Shown here: positions 22,094-34,308 of the stretch, in pieces
How positions within the stretch are numbered: the stretch's first letter is position 1
Layout: the number at the start of each line of letters is the position of its first letter
Source of the DNA: Schistosoma mansoni
Lineage: Eukaryota; Platyhelminthes; Trematoda; Strigeidida; Schistosomatidae
NCBI RefSeq assembly: GCF_000237925.1
Contig: NW_017386040.1
Span: 785,890-849,889 of the forward strand
Direction of reading: 5' to 3'
Length of the DNA stretch: 64,000 nucleotides
Position numbers and translations under genes: made by a program
The notes under the pieces: model-generated
Database searches by the model: none
Seen by the model: the letters and a program-made list of their open reading frames with translations, nothing else
What the model was told of the DNA's origin: nothing

Positions 22094-25000
22094 GTGACTA
22101 CGAAAGTTCGCTACCTCGTCGACACTGGCGCAGAAGTTAGCGTTCTTCCAGCAAATCTCGACGACAGACTTCGCGAGTCTGTTTTAAGTTTACAGGCGGC
22201 AAACGGAAAGCCGATCGCTACTTACAGTAAAAGGTACGTCTACCTTAACGTGGGTTTACGCAAACCCATACACTGGATTTTCGTTGTTGCAGACGTCTCT
22301 ATGCCAATCATTGGTATAGACCTGTTACAACACCACAATCTACTCATCGACACACGCGCATGAAGGTTAATAGACGGAAACACTAAGTTATCCGTTTGCG
22401 TAACTCCTTGTTCTGGTTGCAGGTTATCCCCAGTCACGATTAAGCACGCCATAGACCCCTTGTACCAAGCAGTACTTGACAAATACCCCGGGATATACCA
22501 ATCGCAATCGAAATTAAGTTGTGTAACCAGCAATGTTACACATCACATCTCGACTACAGGACCACCTGTATTTTCGAAAGCCCGAAGACTCGCTCCCGAA
22601 AAGCTTAGGTTAGCTAAAAACGAATTCAACCACATGATGGACCTAGGGATAATTCGACCATCGAATAGTCCATGGGCATCCCCATTGCACATGGTCCCTA
22701 AAAAGGACAGCAATGATTGGCGGCCAACTGGTGATTATCGGCGTCTGAATGCTAAAACCATTCCCGATCGTTACCCGCTGCCTCATATTCACGATTTGAC
22801 AGCTACCTTGAAAGGTACAACTGTCTTTTCGAAAATCGACTTGGTTAAAGCTTATAACCAAATCCCGATGGCACCTGACGACATTCCTAAAACCGCCATC
22901 ATCACTCCCTTCGGTCTTTACGAATTTCTACGAATGCCTTTTGGTTTAAGAAATGCGGCTCAAACCTTCCAAAGGTTTATAGACGACGTCTTCCGAGGTC
23001 TCAACTTCGTACATGCGTATGTTGATGACTGTCTAATAGCAAGTCCGGACAGAGAATCACATCTCAAGCATCTGGACATTGTTTTCGATCGACTCCAACG
23101 GCATGGCATTACTGTCAACATTCAGAAATGCCAAATCGGAACTAACTGCTTAGACTTCTTAGGACACACTATTGATGCCCAAGGCATCCGACCCCTTAGG
23201 AGCAAAGTGGCGGCCATTCTGGATTACCCAGAACCGACCACGATCAAGCGACTGCGAACTTTTAACGGACTTGTAAGTTTCTACAGACGGTTCATACCTA
23301 AATGCGCATCCCTTATGAAACCGTTAACCGATCAGCTCCGTGGAAATGCGAAATCAATTAGTTTAGACGACACAGCCCGTAAAGCATTCTCCACAGTTAA
23401 GGAACACATCGCTAAAGCAACCTTGCTTGCTCATCAGGACACTCAAGCGCCCATTAGTATCGCCGTAGACGCATCCGACTCAGCAATCGGAGCAGTTTTA
23501 CAACAATGGGTTAACAACTTGTGGCAACCTTTAGGATTTTTCTCGAGACGGTTGCTAGACGCGGAATCTAGGTACAGCACGTTCGGTAGGGAACTCCTAG
23601 CTATGTATTGTGCTGTACGGCATTTCCAACATTCCATCGAAGGAAGAGAATTCACGCTTTTTACCGATCACAAACCTCTTACCTTCTCTTTAAGTTCGTC
23701 CTCAGACAAGTACTCACCGCGAGAGTCTCGACAACTCGACTACATTTCGCAGTTTACTTCAGACATACAACATATTTCTGGAGCAAACAATGTAGTCGCA
23801 GACGCCTTGTCTCGAATTAGCTCCTTGAACAGTTTCCAAGGAATCGACCTTCTTAAACTCGCTCAGCTTCAAAAAGAAGACATTGATCTTCAGCATGAGT
23901 TATCCTCGACAACTCTTAAACTAAGTATTAGGCAGATGGGAACAGGTAAGGAAACCTTACTCTGTGACACATCTACAGGTAGGGATCGTCCAATTGTACC
24001 AAAACATTATCGCCGCAACGTCTTCAATACGTTGCACAATCTTTCTCATCCAGGTGCTCGTGCAACAATCGAACTTATAGCCGAACGATTTTGTTGGCCT
24101 GGCATGAATAAAGACGTGAGGGAGTGGGCACGCTCCTGTGTAAGCTGTCAGAAATCTAAGGTGATCAGACACAACAAATGTCCCTTAGGTTCTTTCAAAA
24201 CCCCTGACGCTCGTTTCGACCACGTCCATCTAGATTTGGTAGGTCCCTTACCCGACTCGAACGGATACTCATATCTCCTAACATGCGTAGACCGTTTTAC
24301 TCGATGGCCAGAAGCAGTACCGATTAAGGACATTACTGCTGAAACAGTGGCTCGCACTTTCGTCGAACGATGGGTAGCAAATTCCGGCTGCCCTTCCACA
24401 ATCACTACAGACCGCGGACGCCAGTTCGAATCTGGACTTTTCCGTTGTCTGACCTCACTATTAGGAATCACGCGCTTCCGAACGACCGCCTACCACCCAC
24501 AAGCAAACGGGTTGGTAGAACGTTTTCATCGACAACTAAAAGCTTCATTATCAGCTTCAAACGTTTCACAGTGGACAGACGCTCTTCCACTCGTCTTGCT
24601 AGGTATCCGCAATGCAGTGAAAGCTGACATTGGATACACGGCATCTCAACTCGTTTACGGAACGACACTCCGACTCCCAGGAGAATTCGTGGATCCTTCA
24701 GCTTCTTCATTGAACATGGATCTAAACTCTTACACGAGTAGGCTTACAAACGCTATGCGTTCAGTTAAACCTGCTCACACTCGACCTCAATCAACTGATG
24801 TTTTCGTTCAACCCGAATTACGACATAGTACACACGTCTTCGATCGTCGAAACTCACATCGACGACCCCTCGAATCAGCATACGAAGGACCCTTCAAAGT
24901 TCTTCAACGCGAACCTAAGTACTATGTAGTCGATAAGAACGGTACGAACGATAGCATCAGTATCGATCGACTCAAAGCTGCGTACCTAGAAGGAAACCTT

Positions 25001-25177
25001 ATCTACGTCGATTTTCCTTCGGTACAAGCAAACGACACAGCTACTACACTCGTAGTACCCTACACGACAACCGACACACAACTTGATACTTCGTCAACGT
25101 CGATAGAAAAACCTAAAACAACGCGTTCTGGAAGACGAGTAAGATTTCCAGAACATCTTAACGAATATTGCACGTAG
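22094..25177 (+). CDS. pol region (protease, RT, RNase H, integrase)
   Basis: Domains in order are: an aspartic protease with LVDTGAEVS, a reverse transcriptase (about 22.6-23.25 kb, YVDD catalytic box), RNase H (about 23.45-23.8 kb, [11 protein letters not shown]), and an integrase with an H2C2 zinc region (about 24.0-24.15 kb) and DDE core (24.2-24.6 kb). The order PR-RT-RH-IN is that of Ty3/gypsy. Part of an old-virus-like element: it looks nearly whole, with about one break in pol. Confidence 0.9.
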
Positions 25178-25681
25178 GACATAAGCTTTATCTTGAATTA
25201 CCCTTTCATAGTTCATCATAAAATTTTTTTTAATATGCTCATTTTTTTATTTATATAAAAAAAAACATTTTTATTTTTTTTTGAGCGTATATATATATTT
25301 TTATACATAAAAAAAACCCAAAAGAAAACCTTTTTTTCCCGATCGCTTTTACGCTGTTTGTAAGTGTATCAGTTTATTTTTTTTCCGCTCATCTTGTGTC
25401 CTTACGCAAGTACGAGTGTATTTTCGACATGCACTCACACGTTCTATTTTTCCTCTTTTCCAGGACGGCTGGAAAAGAACGACGAAGTTTCGCAAGGAAC
25501 CGAAATTTTCATTGTACTATATTTCTTTATTGCTACGTTGTACATTTTGGTCCCATAGTTTAAGGAAAGACGACCAGACGCTGCTAAACGAAGCAAGCTA
25601 TCAGAAGAGTGTTTACCAACGACAAACTCGTTGGGTTTAAACTTCTGGCTGGTCACGTCTTAGGGGCATCACTACCTCACT

Positions 25682-25692
25682 AGGAGGGGAGT
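25682..25692 (+). other. Polypurine tract
   Basis: The purine run AGGAGGGGAGT lies four bases before the 3' LTR, the usual position for plus-strand priming. Confidence 0.7.
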
Positions 25693-25696
25693 GATC

Positions 25697-26022
25697 TGTA
25701 GCTGTAAATAATTCCCCAAAATCAATAGCTCATTAAGTGTTCGACATTGGATGCTGACCACGTTGTTTAAGTGGACTTGTTTAGCTGAAGGCTTTCGGTC
25801 ATGCATCCGCACCAGATCACGTTTCAACACAGCGTGGGACACTGCTCCTACGTTTCATTAGCCAGCTTATAGAAAAGGTCCTCGATATATTGGTAACGAA
25901 TCAAATATATCTTTCCTGCCTCTTCTCGTCTGACTTCTGATTTCTATCTGACTGGGAACGATCGAACATAGAAGGTGCTACTGGTATCCAGTTGTAAAAC
26001 TAGAATATCCGTTGCATCATCA
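25697..26022 (+). repeat. 3' LTR
   Basis: 326 bases, the partner of the 5' LTR with one difference, followed directly by the ATCT target duplication. Confidence 0.93.
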
Positions 26023-26196
26023 ATCTCCAAGCCTAGCTCAAACCACCTACTAGGCGAGCTCGGATTACTTGTGCAGAAGATACGAGCATCGTATAAATGG
26101 CTTCGTGCCCCACTGGAGGTGGCTTCGGCTTCCTTTGCTGCCAAAGCCTCACTATCCGAGAAGTTACAATTCAGAGATCCTTTCACCGGCATCTAA
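26023..26196 (+). CDS. Host terminal exon, 3' part, displaced by LTR element
   Basis: This continues the frame that precedes the LTR element at 20626-20707. It encodes about 57 residues, rich in Leu, Ala, Ser and Lys with no membrane segment, and ends TAA at 26194-26196. The GC-richer, codon-like composition and the frame agreement across the duplication suggest a genuine host exon of unknown family. BRX1 starts 536 bases further on, on the same strand. Confidence 0.45.
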   Translation: MSKPSSNHLLGELGLLVQKIRASYKWLRAPLEVASASFAAKASLSEKLQFRDPFTGI

Positions 26197-26732
26197 GTCT
26201 ACTTTCAGCTCTGTTCCAGCATTTATATACAACTAAGGAACAGCAAGCCATTTTCGACAAAAACCACAGACCCCTTCAAATTATAGTAACTTTCTAGTAT
26301 GAGGCCCATTACAGTCGCAGATTTATGCATTTTTATCAGTAGCCTTGTTTGATTTTCATTGTCTATATCCTGGCTACCTGTTAACTTTTAAAAGTGTCCT
26401 CTATGTTATCTTGAGGTAATAGCTGACAAGGAGGACCTTTTATTAAGTTAACTTTATGCCTAAAAAGAGTTACGGGTTAGTGTGTTATGCTCTTCTAGAA
26501 TCTGTTAAAGACAACTAACCTATCACTATGACCAGTCTTCGATTACAGCTGATGAGCAGCAATATAAACTTCCCTAAGATCAACAACAAGTTTTAGAGTT
26601 GTCATCAAAAGTTAAGAGGTGAGCACCAAGGAAAAACTTTGTTCATACTAGCTTGTCACGATAAAACGGAATATTGGATAACGACCTTCATGACTGGGAA
26701 TATATTCAGTTACGTACGTTACGGTGAATAAA
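26197..26732. other. Intergenic spacer before BRX1
   Basis: About 540 bases between the displaced exon and the BRX1 start. It probably holds the BRX1 promoter and 5' UTR, but I see no clear TATA or other signal. Confidence 0.4.
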
Positions 26733-29700
26733 ATGGGCGAGAAGTCTGTAAAGAAATTTCATGGTAAGTTTCCGGACATCAAGACTTATTTGCATTACGT
26801 AGGTCTCAAAAGAAAGCTAAATGAGGGCTCCAAGCCGAAGGTGTCAACCAAAAAGCGTAAATTCTTCTTCATTTCCATAATTTCTTTAGCCAAGTTATTA
26901 CCTTCAATTAGATTATCCGACCAGCCCCCTGCACGTAAACCACAATGGACAAATAGAGAGCGTGTCCTCATTATCTCGTCGAGAGGCGTTTCCTACATAG
27001 GCCGGCACTTGTTGAAGGATTTATTACACATGATGCCCCATGGAAAGACAGATTCAAAACTTGATCACAAGAAAGGAATAACGGTACTAAACGAACTCGC
27101 TGAAATGAGCAACACTAACAAGGTATCTGTTCCAATTAGATTTCAGGTTTCCTTTAGTTGTTTCCTTCAACGTAGTCCTATCAATTATATCCTTGCATTA
27201 ACACTTGATACGTAGGAGTAGTCTGTTAGTAAAACTTATATTCGACTGAATTTTTCGTGTGATAAACCTAACTGAAGTCTACATCGAAAATAAGGTTCAC
27301 CTGTTACTGTTAACGATAGCCGAATATCTGATCAGTTCTCTAAAGCTTCGGATAATTACCATTGATATGTTTATTCCAGTCCAACTGATATTGGCATTTG
27401 ATTGTGAATTTCCCAAGATTACAGTTGTAACGTTCTAGCATCATTTTGCAGATCTAAATAATAACTGGTAAACTAGTTGAGCATATTGTATTTTTACTCG
27501 TATATCAACTTGTTTTTAACCATAATCTTGTTTTAGGTGCTTATAGATATTTTCCTATCCTACTTCCAGGTTATTTACTTTGAGGCTCGCAAGAAAAAAG
27601 ACCTATACTTGTGGCTTAGTTGTGTACCCAATGGTCCATCAGTTAAATTTCTTGTTGAAAATATACGTACTACAGCAGAATTAAAGTTAACAGGAAACTG
27701 TTTAAAAAGCAGTCGCCCTATACTGGCCTTCGATTCATCTTTCGAAGAATCCGATAAACCTCACATGAACTTGATCCGTGAATTGTTTATACAAACTCTT
27801 GGCACTCCAAATCATCATCCACGTTCTCAGCCATATATAGACAAGACATTTACGTTTGTTAACTTTAATGATCGTATATGGTTTAGAGTTTATCAGATTG
27901 CTGAGGAAAGTGGAGCACTAGTCGAAGTTGGTAAGTATGCATTACATATGCTTATTTCGGAAGCTTTTTTTACAACGAGAAACAATAACATAGTAGTCAT
28001 TTGACTGTAAATGTTAAATGGCTCGTGATGCATTTAATGTAATCATTTTAAAGTTATAGCTCTGGTTTAGGTACCAGATTTTCCGGGCCTAGCGACTTCT
28101 TCACCTGACCATAACCATATGCGGGTTGCATACGTACGTGGTCGATATGAATCTAAAATTTTAGAGTCCAAGTGTTCAAATTTTTTCGTTTTTGAATGAG
28201 AATCATTCAGTGGTTAGAGTTTTGTCCTCTCATGTAACAATCGAATCACGTTCAAAATGCTTATTACCATCAGGATCAAGCTAACTACACAAATGTCGGC
28301 CATCGTATCTCCAGTACTACCTAAAACTATTTAATGAAAGTAACTTACTGGTCACTACCGTACTAAGTTTACGGCAAAATTCTAGATACTGTATGCATAT
28401 AATACACTGGGTTACGTTGGCAGTAATATAGAATTCTCGTAAACCACTTCAATATTACTTGCCAAGCATGCAATTCTTTTCCGACTATAATAATAATAAG
28501 GGAATGGTCATTTACTGTTTTTCTATGGCTCATTTGTCTTATTGGTGTAAGTCCAAGCCTGTAAAACTCAAATTTTCACTTCAATTTTTACAACTGGTTA
28601 GCTTACTGAACTGTGAGTCATGTATAAAAAAATAGGTGATGTACTAGGACTCGAGCTTATAGATCAGTAATTGCATACTCAGTACCTCGATCAGCGTCAT
28701 AATTCTGTGCTTAAAAACAATTGTAAACTACAGTCGAACGTAAATCTAAAATAATCAATAATACTGAGTATCAGTCAAAATAATACTTCTCGTAAGTGTG
28801 GATATCTAATTGCAGCTCATCATACCTGGTATAGACTGCTAATTCCCTTAGCTATTAGCTGCATATGGGTTGCTAATTGTAGGTCTAATAATATACTAAT
28901 TATCTAGGAAATATTTCTCAGCAGCGTCCTGATGTATAATATGTAGGTTAACATTCACCCACGGATTTCTCATTCTAGCATCAACTACTGTAATTAGCCT
29001 GCGTTCTGTCTTAGTTTTTGGGCTAAAATTTCCTTTGGGTAAAGTAACTGAAACTCATTGTTTAAAGTACTAACATTTGGAATTTTCCATTGACAACGTT
29101 TTCATCATAATCCCAAGTTACTTCAATCAGAATACATGAAGAGTAATTCACGTCCATTGCAGTATGTTTTATGTTAATTTTTTCGAGTCCAGGACCTCAT
29201 AAAAACTGACAACTTTATAGAAAATCTTACCTACGTATTCTTAATTTCCTATTACTCTCTTATACGAGTTTTTGTTAAGCACTTCATATTCACTTTCCAA
29301 CCACCTAATCTTGAAGTAAAATTTCATCCCACTTAGGCTAAATTTTCGGGGCATTACGGTCATTTATAAAACAATACATGGTTGGCACCCTAGACTATGG
29401 TACAATTGACTTATTTCGTTAGGGTAACAAATTGATAAGGAGTTATATATGCCGAAATTTCATTGCTAATCATTGTTTTTTAGGTCCACGCTTTTCACTA
29501 AATCCAATACGTATATTTTCTGGAAGCTTTTGTGGTGCAGTACTGTATTCTAATCCAAAATACATTTCTCCTAATTTAGTAAGTTATTTAAATTACTCTT
29601 TGTTCTTTTGATTTGATCTTTTTTGCATTTTTTGAACACATCTGTCATAAATTATTCACTGCTCTTCATGATCAGAATAATTATATGAGTTACGGGCTGT

Positions 29701-32264
29701 CTTGTGAAATAAAACTAACTCATATATGTAGCTCAGTGTATCTTTCTGTCTTATAGTCGTATCCGCAGTGAGTTCTCTGATATGTAGTAAACTTTTCAGT
29801 TGACATGAATCGATCACAGTCCACATTGGATTGACCCACATGTACTGTCGTAGTTGTAGCATAAACCATGTCTACTTCGTTACGCTATGTTATCACGTAA
29901 ATGTGATGGGAAGTGGGCAACATAGCATCACTCTGTAAAGTCATTAACTATTAGCTTGAACTGTGTAGTAAGTTGTGAAGTTCCTATCTTGAGTCTATGA
30001 AGTGATCGAAATCATTGATTAAAGTATATAGTAATATAGCTCGTAATTGGTCACATTGATACTAATGCGACCATTCTGTATCTTTTTCTGAACATTTTCA
30101 GTGAGTCAAACACCACGTAAAATCTATCACATATGTGCTTCGGTTTAAGTTACCTTACCACCTTAGCATAGCGAGGTTAAATTCACAAGTTAAGTTACAG
30201 AATTCTGGAAAAAGTAACAATACTAGTGGTACTAAAAAAGATTAGGCATAGGATATATGGTTTTCAAATAAAATACGAACTCCTGGAATAATAGAAAATT
30301 TATAAACTTAAGATCTAAGAGGAGATAGAGAACGAATGCACTTAAACCATTGTGAATGATTTTAGGCTATTTCAACCAGCATCTCCAACCACTGGTTACG
30401 AAAATGGCGCAGACTTCAACCAGGTGGTCTATACTTACCTACACTTCTCGGTCCAAGAGTTAGTGGCTTTATAGACTGATAATACATTTCTCGTTTGGCC
30501 GCTCCTAGTCTTCCTCTACCCTACTCCTACACCAACCATCATCCCGCACCAAAATTGTCAGTAACTAGACATACGTAATGTATATCCCAACCATCTCAGT
30601 CAATAAATATTTACCACCTCACCATTGATTTGCCATCCGTACTCAGCAGCTTGCGTGTAACCTCAACGTTCTTCACTCGGTGTTCCCAAAATACACATGT
30701 AATCCTCCAGAGGCATTTATTTTATTATCCCCTACTTTTTATCTCTTAGTTTTATTCTCTTTCAACCTATTCCTTTTGCTATGCTGATAACAATTCGGTT
30801 TAGTTTCTCACTACTGTTACGATTATTATTTCCACTCCATTCTTCCCCATTAATATGTCACTACTAAAGTAAGTCGTGTCAATTTAAACAGATAAACTTT
30901 GAAAATAAACTCACTTATTTAGATATCCATCCACTTTCATATGAGTAGTAAAGCGAAGGAGAGTAGCGTTTGGCGATTCAAACTCATTTGGTGGAGAAGT
31001 GGTCCAGTCGTTAATACTTTTGACTTTCGGCATTACACCTACTTCAGTTTGTCTAGCCTAGTAGTATCTCTAGCCCTCACATCTAGAGTGTGACGCAAAA
31101 CCAATTAAATGAATCTGTACCTGATAAACGAGCTAAATAAATAAAGTACCATTTCTTCATTGACATCTAATAATTAAATCGTCTACAGTTGCACTGAATC
31201 GACGAAATGCACGTATATGTAAGTATTTCACTAAATATAAAGAAAGACTCACTACATTATTAATGGCTAGTTGTTAAGTCCCCCTATATCTGTTTAGCTG
31301 TATCATTACCGTTAACGTGCAAAAGATATTACGACCCTTTATGCAATTACCTTCAAGGTTTTACATGCTGACCTAGACCCCTTCAACATCGTCGCACTAA
31401 TCCATAGATAAAAAACCTCAATCAAGTCGAAAAATGCTTGACATATCCACTTTCAACCTCAACTCGACTCTATTAAGGATTTCTGCCACTGCCTTTTCTG
31501 TCCAAATTTTTCGGTGTTAAAAAGGAGGTGACGTTGTTTATTTCAAACGTTTCTGAAATCAAATCGTTGATTATATCTCGAGTCTACTTAAGGTAGACAA
31601 ATGATAAAGTGGTCCTATCAGACAAATGCTCTATCAAAATGTAAAGTATTTTGAACGTCTTTAATGAAAATCTTGTAATGCTTAATATGTGACTTGCAAT
31701 TATCCGATAATGTGATTATGCTTAGAAATATCTATACACTGACAACTAATTGAGTCACTGTCTGTGAATTGACTGGTAGTACGGATCTTTTTTTATATTT
31801 CTAAAAAATCATAAGTTTGACTTAACAATTTAACTTCACTAAATAGGGTCTGTTTGATACCCAAATATCTCCATACATTCATTTCTATGGGATTTTTTTG
31901 ATGTTAATAGTCCCCTGATTGATGTAATTATTAAAAACCAATGATAGTGATAATAATTTGGGTTTTCATAACCTTATAACCTTTTTTCGAATAGCAGATC
32001 ATTTTCTTGAGTTTATGTATAAACGCTTTTTTACCTAAATTCTTTTATTACACACTTTTGTACTACTTTTGTTGGTTATTCAGTAGTATAAATTTGCAAA
32101 ACGCAATTTTGTTCTCCCCATTTTTTCAGATTCGAAGTACTCTGTTGTCTAATAAACATGGCAAATACATAGAACGTACACATAATAAAACGGAAACACG
32201 GAAGCGTAAAAAAGAATTAAAAGAAATTTACCCAGTTGATGAATTAGATGAAATATTTGAATAA
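26733..32264 (+). CDS. BRX1: Ribosome biogenesis protein BRX1 (Brix domain), five exons
   Basis: This is the BRX1 orthologue, a nucleolar Brix-domain factor needed for maturation of the large ribosomal subunit rRNAs. Exons inferred by splice sites and alignment from memory to animal BRX1 are 26733-26856, 26890-27122, 27570-27930, 29484-29578 and 32130-32264, giving 315 residues. Landmarks are WTNRERVLIISSRG (about residues 61-74, start of the Brix fold), VIYFEARKKKDLYLWLS at the third exon start, the ELKLTGNCLKSSRP stretch, FNDRIWFR, and VGPRFSLNPIRIFSGSF across the 27930/29484 junction. All donors are GT and acceptors AG, and phases agree. The first intron (26857-26889) is only 33 bases and in frame, so it could be read through as coding by mistake. 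The C-terminal tail is basic, as in the family. The first ATG after an in-frame GTG was taken as start. Confidence 0.92.
30360..30600. repeat. Diverged dispersed repeat in BRX1 intron 4
   Basis: Shares an interrupted series of words (CCAACCAC, ACTTCAACCA, TGGCC-CTCCTAG) with 56465-56720, so both appear to be old copies of one unclassified repeat. The rest of intron 4 (29579-32129) and intron 3 (27931-29483) shows nothing I can name. Confidence 0.4.
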
Positions 32265-32265
32265 A
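32260..32265 (+). terminator. BRX1 polyadenylation signal overlapping the stop codon
   Basis: AATAAA begins two codons' width before the end of the frame and contains the TAA stop (32262-32264). If used, cleavage would leave a very short 3' UTR. Other weaker A-rich signals follow. Confidence 0.5.
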
Positions 32266-33728
32266 TTTGTTATTATATTTCGATCTTGCCTTGTGTTTAA
32301 TGTTTTCTATATTTTCGTATTATTTTAATAAGTAAAAGTAATGGCTCACGATTTCAGTGTGTACATACATATCTAGCACTCAATTATCAGATTGACAGCT
32401 CGAACTAACTAGTGGGATAAAGAGTTATGTAGGTAATCAACTTTCAACGGATGTTAAAAATCCTCCTTTATTTACTACCAGTTAACTAAAACACATAATT
32501 GCGAACATTTTATACAAAAGCTGCTGTATTCCAACTATACTTAAAGTGAATCATGGCATTCACTCTTGGGTTGCTAATAATTTTGTGCGCTCATTGGTTA
32601 GTTTTTAACTACAATGAACACAATTATTCCCTATTCTCTTCTTCCTTACCCACTAACTAGGAGTAACTTCAAGTTTTATTATAAAGACCTTAAAAGGTTG
32701 ATTCACACTAGAATTCATTCCATTACAAATAAACCACATTCAGTGATTATTAGTTAAAGAGAATATCATCCTCCAGTCAATGATCGAGTAGTGATACTGT
32801 CTGTATAAATTTGTGGCCGTCCGTTTTTAGTTGCAGAAATTCCATTTTGATAATCGGTCTAGGTATTTTGATTGCAGTATAGCGATACTGAACGAGTGGA
32901 ATGACAAGACAAATCCTTTAATCGTTATGTACCAGTACTGGATCTGTTGTTAGTTTATAACACCACTGCTATATTGGGATTCTGATGCTTGTTAGTAGAC
33001 AAAAAATATGTAAGTGTATCAATGGGCGTAAAAGGTTATCCGCCAATTGTTTTTTCAGCGACCCAAATAACTTTTCTTTTAAATTAACGTTGGTTATTTA
33101 GTTGCTGGAATGAGCAACTTTTTAAAAACCATATCAGTAAATAGTGATTCATTCACTGGCAAAGTTGTCATGGTGTTAGTATGTATTTACATTTCTCGTG
33201 GTTTCAGGTATGAACCACAACTTACTGCTTCCAAAATGTTTCTTGTATCGTTTCATACAAATAAAATATTGATATTTTGTTTAATTCTAGTTTCTGAACT
33301 AAACCAGTTACCTTTGCATAGAATTTCTCGTACCCATAATCATCCGTATTTTGCTCATTTTACTAGGCCTTCATAATTAAATGACTGTTTAAAAACACTT
33401 GAAGTCTTAATCTGTGTGGTAGAATGTTAACGATATTTTTTTCACTCCGTCAACTTTTCATATACTCCCTGAACTGACATGACATTTTGTTGGTAAAAAA
33501 ATATCCCTTTATTGTCTTATCAGATCATGGAACTTCAATGTCATGTTTTGAAAAGTGATACAGTATGGTAGTACTGTCAAATATTTTACAAACGATGTAA
33601 AAAAAGATCCAACGTAAAGAAAAGTTAATTCAGTATTATTGTCTATTGAAATGAATAGTATTGGAAATCTCGTGAATCGGGTAGATCTATAACAATACTA
33701 AATTATTACCTGGAATTCTCGAGTTCAT
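32266..33728. other. Intergenic, no confident gene
   Basis: A plus-strand frame at 33110-33376 has several AG/GT sites inside it that might delimit small exons, but no domain is recognisable. Confidence 0.35.
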
Positions 33729-33742
33729 TTATCACAATAGTA

Positions 33743-34021
33743 CTTACTTACGCCTGTTACTCCCAATGGAGCATAGGCCGCCGACCAGCATTTTCCAACG
33801 CACTCTGTCCTGGGTCTTCCCTTCTAGTTCTATCCACTTTTTGTTCATTTTTCTCATATCTGTCTCCATTTCTCGGCGTAATGTGTTATTTGGCCTTCAG
33901 GATTGTATGTGAGGGCTTGTCTTGTGACGCAGTTGGGTGATTTCCTCAAAGTGTGCCCAATCCACTTCCAGCGCTTCTTCCTGATTTCTTCCTCCGCTGG
34001 AATCTGGTTTGTTGTCTCCCA
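33743..34021 (-). mobile_element. 5'-truncated SR2-like LINE with target duplications
   Basis: It matches the 3' end of the full-length LINE at 52.5 kb on the minus strand (TTACTTACGCCTGTTACTCCC and onward), about 279 bases, with a small internal deletion in the GTGTT...GGCCTTCAGG region. It is flanked by a 14-base direct repeat, TTATCACAATAGTA, at 33729-33742 and 34022-34035, a clear target-site duplication. This is a typical 5'-truncated insertion. Confidence 0.88.
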
Positions 34022-34167
34022 TTATCACAATAGTATTAACAGAAAAAAGATTTAGAAGTGTAAGATCACACCCGTAGATGAAACAAAATTTAAAAGCTTC
34101 ATTAATATCTAACTTTTTTTAAACTTAAGATATCTTAACAGTAATAAATGAGCTACCTTTTTTTCAG

Positions 34168-34308
34168 GCAGTATTAAACAATGAGACAAAGGTTATTAAA
34201 CTGTACTTAGTGAAATGTACTCTGAAGGTAGTGGATGCCCGTTATAGAGAAATCGCACATTGGCCCGAAGCAGCTGTCCTGTACTCCCTAGTTTTAAATT
34301 GTAACTAA
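34168..34308 (+). CDS. Candidate terminal exon of an unidentified gene
   Basis: A strong acceptor-like tract (CTTTTTTTCAG) ends at 34167 and is followed by 46 sense codons and TAA. The encoded segment (with LVKCTLKVVDARYR and HWPEAAVLYS) looks like natural protein, but I do not recognise it and found no upstream exon. Chance is possible. Confidence 0.3.
   Translation, partial: AVLNNETKVIKLYLVKCTLKVVDARYREIAHWPEAAVLYSLVLNCN

Larger units (their letters stand above)
20704..26026 (+). mobile_element. Boudicca-like LTR retrotransposon (Ty3/gypsy, CsRn1 clade), young
   Basis: The element spans 20708-26022 (5315 bases) between 4-base target duplications ATCT (20704-20707 and 26023-26026). It has two 326-base LTRs that start TG, end CA and differ at one base by my reading, a primer site for tRNA-Trp, gag, pol and a purine tract. 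The LTR length and the C-X2-H-X9-C-X3-C gag finger fit Boudicca and the CsRn1 clade. It looks nearly whole, with about one break. The near-identical LTRs point to a recent insertion. Confidence 0.92.

Noticed and set aside
33110-33376. 88-codon frame as a host gene
   Set aside because: Internal AG/GT sites allow many exon readings, but none gives a recognisable protein, so it is kept only as a note.
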